NCBI GenBank assembly: GCA_017883235.1
Contig: JADGNY010000037.1
Location: forward strand, 1 to 50,764
Origin: Thermoanaerobaculia bacterium
GTDB lineage: Bacteria > Acidobacteriota > Thermoanaerobaculia > Gp7-AA8
DNA length: 50,764 nt
Direction: 5' to 3'
Both the position numbers and the translations under genes were made by a program. Positions 24,910 through 36,212 of the stretch are shown in pieces. The notes beneath the pieces are model-generated. The model was given only the letters and a program-made list of their open reading frames with translations. It did not search any database and had not been told where the DNA came from. Numbering within the stretch: the first letter of the stretch is position 1; each line of letters begins with the position of its first letter.

Positions 24910-27534
24910 TCAGCCAGGTTTGCGCTTGCGGGATCGGAACCATTGAGATGGTCTCTTCTTCAAAAGACGAAGATTGTGTTGCGATTGCTCGTCCTTCGGA
25001 TCTAGCGCGACAGCGCGCTCAAGCAGGGGCATAGCCTCATCAAGCGCTCCTCGTCGGCCGAGGATCGCTCCGAGTTGCGCCAAGCACCGCTGATGATTCG
25101 GACCCAAGCGATGTCCTTCACGAAAGGCTTTTTCGGCCTCCTCCATGCGATCGAGTCCAACGAACGATCCCCCCAACAATGAATAGATGTCGGGGCTCTT
25201 CTTGAGTTCGAGCGCCCTTTCAAACGCGGCGACCGCCGCGCTCTGGTTGCCTTGGCGCGCCCGATACAGCCCAAGCTCCACGAAGGCGTCGACATCTGCA
25301 CTGGGCACCGTGGTGGCCGTCTCAAAGCACCGGTTGGCCTCTTCCTCTTGGCCCATGTGCTCAAGTAGCCGGCCCAGTTTGAACAGCGCTAGAGTATTCT
25401 CCGGGTTTGCTGCGAGAACTGCCTGAAAGAGCGAAATCGCCTGCGCAATGTCCTCGTTTGTCTCCGACAAGGCGACTGCCAGGTTGCGCTGAAACTCAAG
25501 ATTGGTCGGTTCCAGACTCAATGCACGGCGAAACTCCCCAACCGCATCCGTCTTTCGCCCGAGTCGGAAGAGACCTATCCCGAGCGCGGTTCGCCTGCCC
25601 CCCGACTCGGGTTCCAACGTGACCGCTTGCTGTAGGTGCTCGATAGCCTCCTCGTGGCGCCCCACCTCGCCCAGCACTCCGCCCCACACACCGTGTAGCG
25701 TTGGCCCTGAGAAGCCGAGAGCGCTAGCTCGCTGCACCACTTTGATGGCTTCCACCCAGCGACCCTGCTGCGCATATCGGTAGGCAAGTTCAGCGTAAGT
25801 CTCCTCTTTGGCTGGTTGATCGTGCGTCGATCGTTCCAGTTCCGCGATTCGCTTCTTAATAGTCTCCGTGTCCGGAGTGCTTATCGTGAAGATGTAGTCC
25901 TTCTCTTCGGCGCTGCCCCGAAAGCTCTTCGGCTCTCCCGGATAGAAGGTGATGCCCTGGCCAGAGGATCCCGAGCGACCGATTCTGCCCTTGAATTTCC
26001 TCGATCCCGCCGGCTCCTCTGTCCAATGACGCATGTATTGTCTGAAGAACATCTCGAGAAGTTGTCCCCCGGCGAATCCTGTGCCGAGCATCATCCTCTC
26101 GCCCATGGGTAGGCCTAGTTCGTGATCGGCGACAGCGAACCCTTGTATCGCGTCCAGAACTCCTGACTCCGAGGAGGCTCTAGCATCAAATGAGAAGCCT
26201 TCGCCATGAAAGATAAACTCGAACTCCTCGACTCCAACATCAAATGCTCGCGCGGGGAGTGAGAAGCCGAACTCGCTAACACGGGAGAGATCCTGTAGGA
26301 GTTGGACCCCTGACGGAGCGACTGCTTGCCAGTCTACCGAGAAGTTGATGCCAGCCACCCGGTCTGGCCTCTCCGGCGCGCCTGGGCCGCGACGCGTTAC
26401 CCAGAACCCCTCTTCCCTCTCGTACATAGTCCAGTATTCGGGACCGCGCTCGCCATCCGGTTTCCCATGCCCGTGGGACTCACGCGAGGCAGCCACGAGA
26501 TCGCCTATGCAGTGTTCTCGAACGGCCGGCCTATGGCGATCGAACGACACATAAGCGTCTGCCAGCATGCTGTCGAACCACGGGCCGCCAACGTCGCCTT
26601 TCAAGATAAGAAAGAACTCCAGCGTGCGGAATGGATGGGAGAGGAGATACTCCCACTGCCGCTCACCTTGCCTGCGCTTCTCCTCTGCCTCCGAGTTGGT
26701 GCCGGTGCGATGGGAGAGTGCTTGACTCGGCGCCGGACCGCTTCTGATGAGGGTCAGCGCGAACGCGGCCGCAGCATCGCACGCGTATGCTCGCCAGGGC
26801 GCTGTCTCCGGATCGTGCTTGTCCCGTCCGAAATCGGACACCCCTTTGACCATGAGGAACTCTGGACGTTCGGGAGTCTGGTAGACGCCGGCCGCGACGC
26901 CACCGGACTCCATTTCAATGCCGATCAGCTTGGGCCACGCTTTCGAGTACGTAGCAAGGATCTCGTCGTCCTGGATGACGTCGCCTCCAGAGGCGACGAC
27001 GCCGATGTGGTGCGCTGGGTCACCGCTCCCCGGACGCTCGACGGCGATGCTCTTGAGCCACAGTCCACCGAGGTCGTGGACGCTATCGAGCAGTGACACG
27101 CCACAAGGGTGGACATCCCAGTTGATCTTCCTGGCTCCGCCTTCCTGCTTGCCGACGGTGTAATCCGCAACCTGCGAGGCGACGATGACGTCGCCGTGAC
27201 TCACGGAGCCTTTGATCCCACAGGCGATTCCGACGAGCATTACGAAACGCGGCTGCCATCTCGTCACGACCGAAACTGTCTGGGCGGTAGCCGTGATCGG
27301 CCCGATCTTCACCAGGCACGTGATGATGACGTTGTATTCGGACCGGTCCCTGCGCCGGGTTTTTACCTGGGCCGTGTAGAAGGTGTGGAGATCTCTCGCC
27401 CCCTTGTCGAGCTTCCGGGCACCAGGGAGCTTCGTGAGGATAGCGTCACGCTCCTCGGGAAGCGCCGTGACGATCACGAAATCGACGGGGGGCTCGGGGA
27501 CCTGGTGCCCACCACCTTGCTTCTTCCGGGTCAT
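24910..27534 (-). CDS. nucleoside-phosphorylase-like / unknown domain / TPR protein, probable defence gene
   Basis: An 874-residue protein. The ATG at 27534 (MTRKKQGGG) was preferred; upstream codons to 27777 are low-complexity. Residues about 17-265 are a purine-nucleoside-phosphorylase/MTA-nucleosidase-like domain (VDFVIVTALPEERDAI, VGIACGIKG, GIEMESGGVAAG, VKGVSDFG). Residues about 275-560 form a domain I do not recognise. Residues about 560-865 are TPR repeats (KEETYAELAYRYAQQGRW, AIEHLQQAVTLEPES, NTLALFKLGRLLEHMGQ). Phosphorylase-superfamily domains joined to sensor repeats occur in bacterial NLR-like defence proteins. It lies convergent to CBASS inside the same island. The function is inferred. 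Confidence 0.8.
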   Translation of the reverse strand: MTRKKQGGGHQVPEPPVDFVIVTALPEERDAILTKLPGARKLDKGARDLHTFYTAQVKTRRRDRSEYNVIITCLVKIGPITATAQTVSVVTRWQPRFVMLVGIACGIKGSVSHGDVIVASQVADYTVGKQEGGARKINWDVHPCGVSLLDSVHDLGGLWLKSIAVERPGSGDPAHHIGVVASGGDVIQDDEILATYSKAWPKLIGIEMESGGVAAGVYQTPERPEFLMVKGVSDFGRDKHDPETAPWRAYACDAAAAFALTLIRSGPAPSQALSHRTGTNSEAEEKRRQGERQWEYLLSHPFRTLEFFLILKGDVGGPWFDSMLADAYVSFDRHRPAVREHCIGDLVAASRESHGHGKPDGERGPEYWTMYEREEGFWVTRRGPGAPERPDRVAGINFSVDWQAVAPSGVQLLQDLSRVSEFGFSLPARAFDVGVEEFEFIFHGEGFSFDARASSESGVLDAIQGFAVADHELGLPMGERMMLGTGFAGGQLLEMFFRQYMRHWTEEPAGSRKFKGRIGRSGSSGQGITFYPGEPKSFRGSAEEKDYIFTISTPDTETIKKRIAELERSTHDQPAKEETYAELAYRYAQQGRWVEAIKVVQRASALGFSGPTLHGVWGGVLGEVGRHEEAIEHLQQAVTLEPESGGRRTALGIGLFRLGRKTDAVGEFRRALSLEPTNLEFQRNLAVALSETNEDIAQAISLFQAVLAANPENTLALFKLGRLLEHMGQEEEANRCFETATTVPSADVDAFVELGLYRARQGNQSAAVAAFERALELKKSPDIYSLLGGSFVGLDRMEEAEKAFREGHRLGPNHQRCLAQLGAILGRRGALDEAMPLLERAVALDPKDEQSQHNLRLLKKRPSQWFRSRKRKPG

Positions 27535-27783
27535 CGCTGTTCGCGCTCCGATGTCGGCTTCGCAGGCCCTACCTCTAGGTGTTCTCCACTGGACAGGTTC
27601 AGCTCCACAAAACGGCACCGCGAGTTTACGCCGGAGCAGTCCACTATCGCTTAGTGCACGTCGATCAGGATGTCGGCCATGTGCAGGAATCGAAGGTGGG
27701 TCTGAAACGAGTTGACGGTTTTGGGGAGAAGCGGAAACTCCTGCGCAGAATCGACTAATGGCGCAGTCAACCAACAATCGCGG

Positions 27784-31512
<3,729 letters not shown>

Positions 31513-31524
31513 TCGAATCTCCTG

Positions 31525-31558
31525 AAAAAAGAAAAGCCCCGCTGAAATTGCGGGGCTT
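31525..31558 (-). terminator. intrinsic terminator in the metH leader
   Basis: In transcription order AAGCCCCGC (31558-31550), a seven-base loop, GCGGGGCTT (31542-31534), then TTCTTTTTT. This is a strong rho-independent terminator ending two bases before the metH ribosome binding site. The upstream GCGGGGCT at 31627-31620 is identical to its 3' arm and could pair with the 5' arm as antiterminator. Confidence 0.85.
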
Positions 31559-31586
31559 CAGTCGGAGTCGAACGCGATCTGCTGCC

Positions 31587-31640
31587 GGCTCTTTAGCTTT
31601 TTTTAACCTGGTTGCAAGCAGCCCCGCAAATCAGTCCAGG
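31587..31640 (-). promoter_or_regulatory. SAM-II-type riboswitch aptamer upstream of metH
   Basis: Read on the minus strand: P1 arms CCTGG (31640-31636) and CCAGG enclose ACTGATTT, a GC-rich segment GCGGGGCTGC and TTGCAA; after P1 comes an A-rich linker, then GCTAAAGAGCC. The order CTGATTT, TTGCAA, P1, A-rich linker, GCTAAA is that of SAM-II, and GGCT in the loop can pair with AGCC to form the pseudoknot. The loop strand used for the pseudoknot overlaps the antiterminator, so ligand binding should favour the terminator. A -35-like TTGACA (31677-31672) and TACCCT (31653-31648) lie upstream. Confidence 0.75.
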
Positions 31641-31699
31641 AGCGAGGAGGGTACGGCAGGCCCGGCAAAGTTGTCAAACGGAATCCCAGGACCAATTGC

Positions 31700-32295
31700 C
31701 TATCGACTCAGTTGGATGATCAGCGGATCGATGTCGAACGAAGCCCAGCATGTCTTTGCTAGTTGATGACCCCAGCTGTTCCATGTTGCGTTGATTACCT
31801 TCAGCCCTTGTCCTGAATCTTTTCTACGGCAGGGACCATATCCGCATCGCTGCTGACAAGAATTGCTACTTCGTATGCTTGTTCCCAGGCGAGTGAGAAC
31901 ATATCGGTGAGGATGGCGGCATCCACGCCCTTCTCGGCCGCTCGCTCGAATTTCGCATGGCAGTGAGGACACTCATGGGTTTCCAGGCCACATTCGCGGC
32001 AACGGATCGGTTGGACACGAGACTTTCGCTCTCGGATAAAAACACGAAATCCCGGCTGGCGATCCAGAAAGGTCTCGAGCCAGTTACGAAGCTTTCCGTC
32101 ATTGGGCCGATCGGCATTAACCGAAGCGTAAACGCGAATGTCATCCAGACGAAGAGAGCCGAACTGGGGCGCGATTGCAGCGGCAGACGCCACCAAGGCA
32201 TTCGGGAGCTTTGACCAGTCGCACCCCTTCTGTGATCGACGGTTCCACTGAAGCTGGAAGTTCCAGTAATCGATGAAGATGCGCGCGGCGGTCAC
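31700..32295 (-). pseudogene. NYN-domain protein gene broken by a one-base frameshift
   Basis: The first part (GTG at 32295 to TGA at 31801) encodes 164 residues of a PIN-like NYN nuclease domain: ARIFIDYWNFQ, a CxxC pair of zinc knuckles (CRECG, CPHC), KGVDAAILTDM and SSDADMVPAVE. At KIQDKG the frame stops, but the next frame continues without a break as LKVINATWNSWGHQLAKTCW to a TAG at 31700. One extra G in the GGG at about 31803-31805 would restore a 198-residue protein. NYN proteins are metal-dependent RNases. Either a real recent inactivation or a homopolymer sequencing error. Confidence 0.75.
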
Positions 32296-32316
32296 TCAGA
32301 GATCCTAGCACTTGGA

Positions 32317-32343
32317 GAAAAAAATGAGGGGGCGCAAGCCCCC
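32317..32343 (-). terminator. intrinsic terminator behind the ICMT-like gene
   Basis: On the minus strand GGGGGC, loop TTGC, GCCCCC, TCA and seven T. It follows the gene at 32480-32992 and lies just before the NYN gene start. The region between 32344 and 32479 shows no gene. Confidence 0.75.
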
Positions 32344-32479
32344 TGGGTTTTAATTCGGTCCGCCAGAGGTAGCGGCCGGTAGGTCGATGCGTAGGGGCTG
32401 AAAAATGCACCCTACGGTGGTATGATGAAGCGCTTATACGTCTCACGCCTCGAGTTTGTCAACGGGGATAGAAAAACTG

Positions 32480-32992
32480 CTATTCCGGCCTTGATTGCCT
32501 CACCGGAGGGATAGGCGAGACCCGCGGAATCCACCGGCGGACCTGCTTGCAGTACTCGATGTAGTCCTCGCCGAACTTCGTCCGAAGTACGGGCTCCTCG
32601 AATCCGATGATGAAGAGCGACGTGGCACACCAGAGGACGGCCATCATGACGAGCATCGGGATCGTCAGCCGATTGAACGTCACGGCCTCGCCGAGCAGGA
32701 CGACGCCCATTCCCAGGTACATCGGATTGCGTACCCAACGATAGAGGCCGCTGACAACCAGTCGCCGCGGTGGGTCGAACGGCGCCGGAGTTCCAATGCC
32801 CCGCCATGCGAATTCGAACACGCACCAGATGGCGATCACGCCGCCGCACGCGATGGCGATCCAGCCCATGGGGCGAGAGTTGGCGAACGCCCCTGTGCCG
32901 ACAATCCATCGCGGCAGAAACCAAGTCCAGATCGAAATGAATACGGGGCCAACGATGAGCGAACGAACGATGGCGAAGAGGCGTGCCGGCAT
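32480..32992 (-). CDS. ICMT/PEMT-family membrane methyltransferase
   Basis: A 170-residue integral membrane protein with about four helices. The C-terminal half carries the isoprenylcysteine carboxyl methyltransferase signature: LVVSGLYRWVRNPMYLGM, then the last conserved segment FGEDYIEYCKQVRRWIPR. Bacterial members methylate small lipids or remain uncharacterised, and use SAM. ATG at 32992. It is divergent from the Lrp-like gene (33021), with only 28 bases between the starts. Confidence 0.85.
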   Translation of the reverse strand: MPARLFAIVRSLIVGPVFISIWTWFLPRWIVGTGAFANSRPMGWIAIACGGVIAIWCVFEFAWRGIGTPAPFDPPRRLVVSGLYRWVRNPMYLGMGVVLLGEAVTFNRLTIPMLVMMAVLWCATSLFIIGFEEPVLRTKFGEDYIEYCKQVRRWIPRVSPIPPVRQSRPE

Positions 32993-33020
32993 GGAATCAA
33001 CATGCTATCTTCGAAGCGCT

Positions 33021-34154
33021 ATGTCCCCCGTTGCCGAACTTCCGATTGCCCACACTGATCCCATCAATGCCAGAATTCTGTCGGTCTCCGAGGACCGCAT
33101 CCAGGGGTTTGTGCGCGACCCGATCGGCGTCATCGCCGAGCAGTCCGGCGTCGACGCGGAGACGGTCATCGAACGCGTGCGCGCCATGATGCGCGCCGGC
33201 ACCATCCGGCGCGTGCGGCAGACGCTGATGGCGACGAACCTCGCCGAGGGTGCGCTCGTGGCGTGGCAGTACCCGGAGGGAAAGCTGGAGGCGGCCTTCG
33301 ACTACATGGTGAAGGACGACCCGTTCTCCGGCCATGTCGTCATCCGCTCGACCGATGCCGCGACACCCGGATCGAAATACCGCCTCTGGACGACGGTGAA
33401 AGTGCCGCAGGGTTATTCGATCGAAAAGCACTGCGCGATGATCGGTGGCCTTACCGGCGCGGAGCATTTTCGCGTGATGCCTGCCAACCGTATCTTCGCC
33501 TTGGGCGTAGGCCACGTCCGCCGGAAGGGGATGGAACCTGGTTCTAAATCGGATGCTCTGGCCGAGGAGAAGGACACGACGAAGGCCGTGCTGAGCGAGC
33601 TCGATTGGCGCGTCCTGACGGCGCTCAAGCGCGAAGTGGAGCCGGACGAGTTCGCGCGTGATCTCTGGCGCGCCCGCGCCGCCGAGGCCGGTGTTCCGCT
33701 GGAGACGTTCCACGAGGTGGCCGAGTCGCTCAACGCACGCAAGGTCATCGGGCGATTTTCGACCTTCCTCGAGCATGTGAAGCCGCTGCAAAGCGGCGAA
33801 CGCGTCACGCGCTTCAACGCTCTCTTTCACTGGGCGGTGCCGACCGGCCGGGAGATCGAGGCCGGACGTGAAGTGGGACGGTTTCACATCCTCACGCATT
33901 GCTACTGGCGCGAGGGAGGAGCGGAGTTCCGCAACGTCAACATCATGGCCGTGGCGCACGGGACGGAGAAAGATGCGGTGCTCGCTCACAAGGCCGCCAT
34001 CGACGCCCATCTCGCCGCGATCGGGATCCCGGTGTCGTACACGAACGTCTTCTGGGGCGGACGCAGCGAGATCAAGCCGTCCGAGATCTCGCCGCTTGCC
34101 TACGTTGATTTCTGCCGGAGCCTCGGCGTCGATCCGGAGACGATGAGGGAGTGA
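33021..34154 (+). CDS. tandem Lrp/AsnC-like protein resembling fused AhbA/AhbB
   Basis: A 377-residue protein from the ATG at 33021. Two halves each contain a winged-helix-like segment followed by an Lrp/AsnC ligand-binding-like segment: first IGVIAEQSGVDAETVIERVR with IRRVRQTLMATN and YRLWTTVKVP; second FARDLWRARAAEAG with IGRFSTFLEHV, FNALFHWAVP and THCYWREG. Siroheme decarboxylases AhbA and AhbB have this fold, so a fused heme-pathway enzyme is possible, but a regulator fits equally well. No ahb, nir or hem gene is nearby. The next gene starts inside its stop (GTGA overlap). Confidence 0.55.
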   Translation: MSPVAELPIAHTDPINARILSVSEDRIQGFVRDPIGVIAEQSGVDAETVIERVRAMMRAGTIRRVRQTLMATNLAEGALVAWQYPEGKLEAAFDYMVKDDPFSGHVVIRSTDAATPGSKYRLWTTVKVPQGYSIEKHCAMIGGLTGAEHFRVMPANRIFALGVGHVRRKGMEPGSKSDALAEEKDTTKAVLSELDWRVLTALKREVEPDEFARDLWRARAAEAGVPLETFHEVAESLNARKVIGRFSTFLEHVKPLQSGERVTRFNALFHWAVPTGREIEAGREVGRFHILTHCYWREGGAEFRNVNIMAVAHGTEKDAVLAHKAAIDAHLAAIGIPVSYTNVFWGGRSEIKPSEISPLAYVDFCRSLGVDPETMRE

Positions 34155-35827
34155 GTGTGTCGGGAGCCGGGAGTCGGGAGTCGGGGGTCGGAGAAAAAAA
34201 AGCTCCATCTCCGACCCCCGACCCCCGACTCCCGACCCCCGCTATTTCGCTTGGTCTCGCGATAGTCGTTCTCGCTGTCGCAGCGATCGCTTTCATCCAG
34301 TCCTACGCCCGCTGGCTCGATCCGATCATCGATACCGGACGTGATCTCTACATTCCCGAGCAGATTGCGAAGGGAGCAAGGCTCTATCGCGACATCCGTT
34401 ACCAGTACCCGCCGCTGACTCCGTATCTTCTGGCGTTGATCACAGGGGGGATCGGGAACTCGCTGGCCGCGTACATGGCGATCGGGATCGCGCAGTCGAT
34501 GACGATCGCGGCGTCGCTGTGGGTTGCGCTGCGGAAACCGCTGCCGGCGTTCGCGGCAACGCTGACATTCGTAGCGATCTGCTTCTGTGGCGCGTCGACG
34601 TGGGGAGCGAACTTTCTGTTTCCGTACAGCTACGGCGCGACGTTTGGGATGACGTTGCTCTGCATCGCGCTCGCCGCGTTCGTGCACGCGCGCAACGTCG
34701 TTGCTATCGCCGCACTGGTGCTGGCGTCGTGGTGCAAGGTGGAGTACGCGGTTGCGGCGCTGGTGATCGTGGTCATCCTTGCCGTGGCGCGGCGGATCAC
34801 GGTGCGGCAGATTGCCGCGTATGGCGCGGGGATGGGGCTCAGCATCGCCGCGGTTGCGTTCTACTTTCGCGATACGCACTGGTGGAGCGAGAACGTCTTT
34901 GCCGCCTGGCAGCATGGCGCGCGGGCGGCACGCTTTTTCGCCGTCGTCTCCGGATTGGCTGGCTGGCGTGACCATGCCGTGCAGATCGCGATCGGTCTCG
35001 CCGGGATCGCGGCGATCTTTTTCCTGCAGCGATGGAGACACTGGCTGGCCGCGGTGGCCATCATCGTGGCCACGGTCCTGATCGCCGACCATTCGTTTTT
35101 CCGCGCCTGGGCTGTACTGCAATGGGTAGCCCTCGTATGGGGGCTCGTCCGCGACCGTGAGAGCCCGCTGGTGATCTTCGCGGCCTTCTCCGTCGCCACG
35201 ACACTGCGAATTCCGTTGAACGTTTCGCCGTCGTGGTACGGCTTCGTGCTGACCGTGCCGGCGATCGCGCTGGCGGCATATACGCTGTTCTGCTATCTGC
35301 CGCGACGCAATGTCATGGCGCTGTTCTGGCTCGCACCGTTTGTCGCCAACGCCGGTGCCGATCTCTGGCAGCAGCATCAGCGCTATGCGCAGAAGCAGTA
35401 TGCGATCGTCTCGCCGCGCGGTACGTTCTACGACTGGAATCGCGACCGCGCCGCGATCCTGAATCGGGTGATCGCCACGGTTCCTGACGGCACGCTCGCC
35501 GTCATGCCGGAAGGGATCACCATCAACTACCTGACGCGTACGCGCACGCCGCTGACGTTTCACACCTTCACGCCGGTCGAGACGGCCGATGCGGCTGTCG
35601 AAGATGAGATCGTGCGGGAGTTGACCGCTCATCCCCCCGATCGAGTGCTGCTCGTGAGCCGCGATGTGCGCGAGTACGGCTCGCGCGGATTCGGAATCGA
35701 CTACGACCTGCGCGTCATCGGTCTGCTGCGAGCCCGTTATGGCGTTGAGCAGGTTTGGCACGGCGAACGGTTCGAAGCGATGCTCTTTCAAAACGCAAAA
35801 ACGCATCGAAGGAACGCGAACGACTAA
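34151..35827 (+). CDS. polytopic membrane protein, GT-C glycosyltransferase-like
   Basis: The open frame gives 558 residues from a GTG at 34151, but residues 3-32 are encoded by a repeat element (GSRESGVGEKK, PTPDPRLPTPA), so the true start is uncertain. The first genuine membrane helix is ISLGLAIVVLAVAAIAFI. About ten helices follow, then a soluble C-terminal domain of about 140 residues (GTFYDWNRDRAAILNRVI, GTLAVMPEG, HPPDRVLLVSRDV). Loop 1 holds DTGRDLYIPEQIAKGARLYRDI, like the acidic loop of GT-C (PMT/ArnT-like) enzymes that use polyprenyl-phosphate sugars. Acceptor unknown. Confidence 0.7.
   Translation: MSVSGAGSRESGVGEKKAPSPTPDPRLPTPAISLGLAIVVLAVAAIAFIQSYARWLDPIIDTGRDLYIPEQIAKGARLYRDIRYQYPPLTPYLLALITGGIGNSLAAYMAIGIAQSMTIAASLWVALRKPLPAFAATLTFVAICFCGASTWGANFLFPYSYGATFGMTLLCIALAAFVHARNVVAIAALVLASWCKVEYAVAALVIVVILAVARRITVRQIAAYGAGMGLSIAAVAFYFRDTHWWSENVFAAWQHGARAARFFAVVSGLAGWRDHAVQIAIGLAGIAAIFFLQRWRHWLAAVAIIVATVLIADHSFFRAWAVLQWVALVWGLVRDRESPLVIFAAFSVATTLRIPLNVSPSWYGFVLTVPAIALAAYTLFCYLPRRNVMALFWLAPFVANAGADLWQQHQRYAQKQYAIVSPRGTFYDWNRDRAAILNRVIATVPDGTLAVMPEGITINYLTRTRTPLTFHTFTPVETADAAVEDEIVRELTAHPPDRVLLVSRDVREYGSRGFGIDYDLRVIGLLRARYGVEQVWHGERFEAMLFQNAKTHRRNAND
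34158..34243. repeat. heptamer-based inverted-repeat element inside the ORF start
   Basis: Runs of CGGGAGT-type heptamers (34160-34195) are followed after AAAAAAAAGCTCCA by the complementary run TCTCCGACCCCCGACCCCCG... to 34243. The element can fold into a long hairpin. It is translated in the predicted N-terminus of the GT-C-like protein, which is more likely an annotation artefact than a real extension. Confidence 0.7.
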
Positions 35828-35850
35828 ATCTGGTAACCAGGAGGCGATGG

Positions 35851-36108
35851 TTTGCCTCCACGAGGCAAAGTTTTGGCTCCACAAGGCAAACATCTGCCTC
35901 CACGAGGCAAACATTTGGCTCCATGAGGCAAAGATTTAGCTCCACGAGGCAAAGATTTGGCTCCACGAGCCAAAGATTTGGCTCCATGAGGCAAAGACTT
36001 GGCTCCACGAGGCAAACATTTGGCTCCACGAGGCAACGATTTGCCTCCAGAAGGCAATGAATTACTCCAGAAGGCAATGAATTACTCCAGAAGGCAATGA
36101 ATTACCTC
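35851..36108. repeat. 21-bp palindromic minisatellite, about 12 copies
   Basis: The unit ATTTGGCTCCACGAGGCAAAG repeats about ten times at 21 bp, then about two and a half degenerate 20-bp units (AATTACTCCAGAAGGCAATG) end the array. Within units, TTGCCTC-CAC-GAGGCAA or TTGGCTC-CAC-GAGCCAA can pair, and both perfect forms exist. It fills most of the gap between the GT-C-like gene and prfC. No spacer structure and no cas genes, so not CRISPR. Short ORFs in it are translations of the repeat. Confidence 0.85.
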
Positions 36109-36212
36109 CGGGCGGTGCGCCGCACTACCGGAATTGGTGGTTTGCCAGTTACACGTTCAAATGGGCGACCGGTTTGAGCCCGTCATCCCGTCCGTGATCC
36201 CAGAAACGCGAG

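Noticed and set aside
19000-27783. Attachment-site repeats bounding the defence island
   Set aside because: I compared the two flanks by eye and found no convincing direct repeat, integrase or tRNA.
31561-31600. tRNA-like T-loop sequence in the metH leader
   Set aside because: GTTCGACTCC resembles a T-loop, but no cloverleaf forms; the riboswitch reading explains the region better.
32997-34208. 403-residue minus-strand frame opposite the Lrp-like gene
   Set aside because: High-GC antisense frame; the plus-strand gene has recognisable folds.
35851-36108. Possible CRISPR array
   Set aside because: Units are 21 bp with no unique spacers and no cas genes nearby; it is a palindromic minisatellite.
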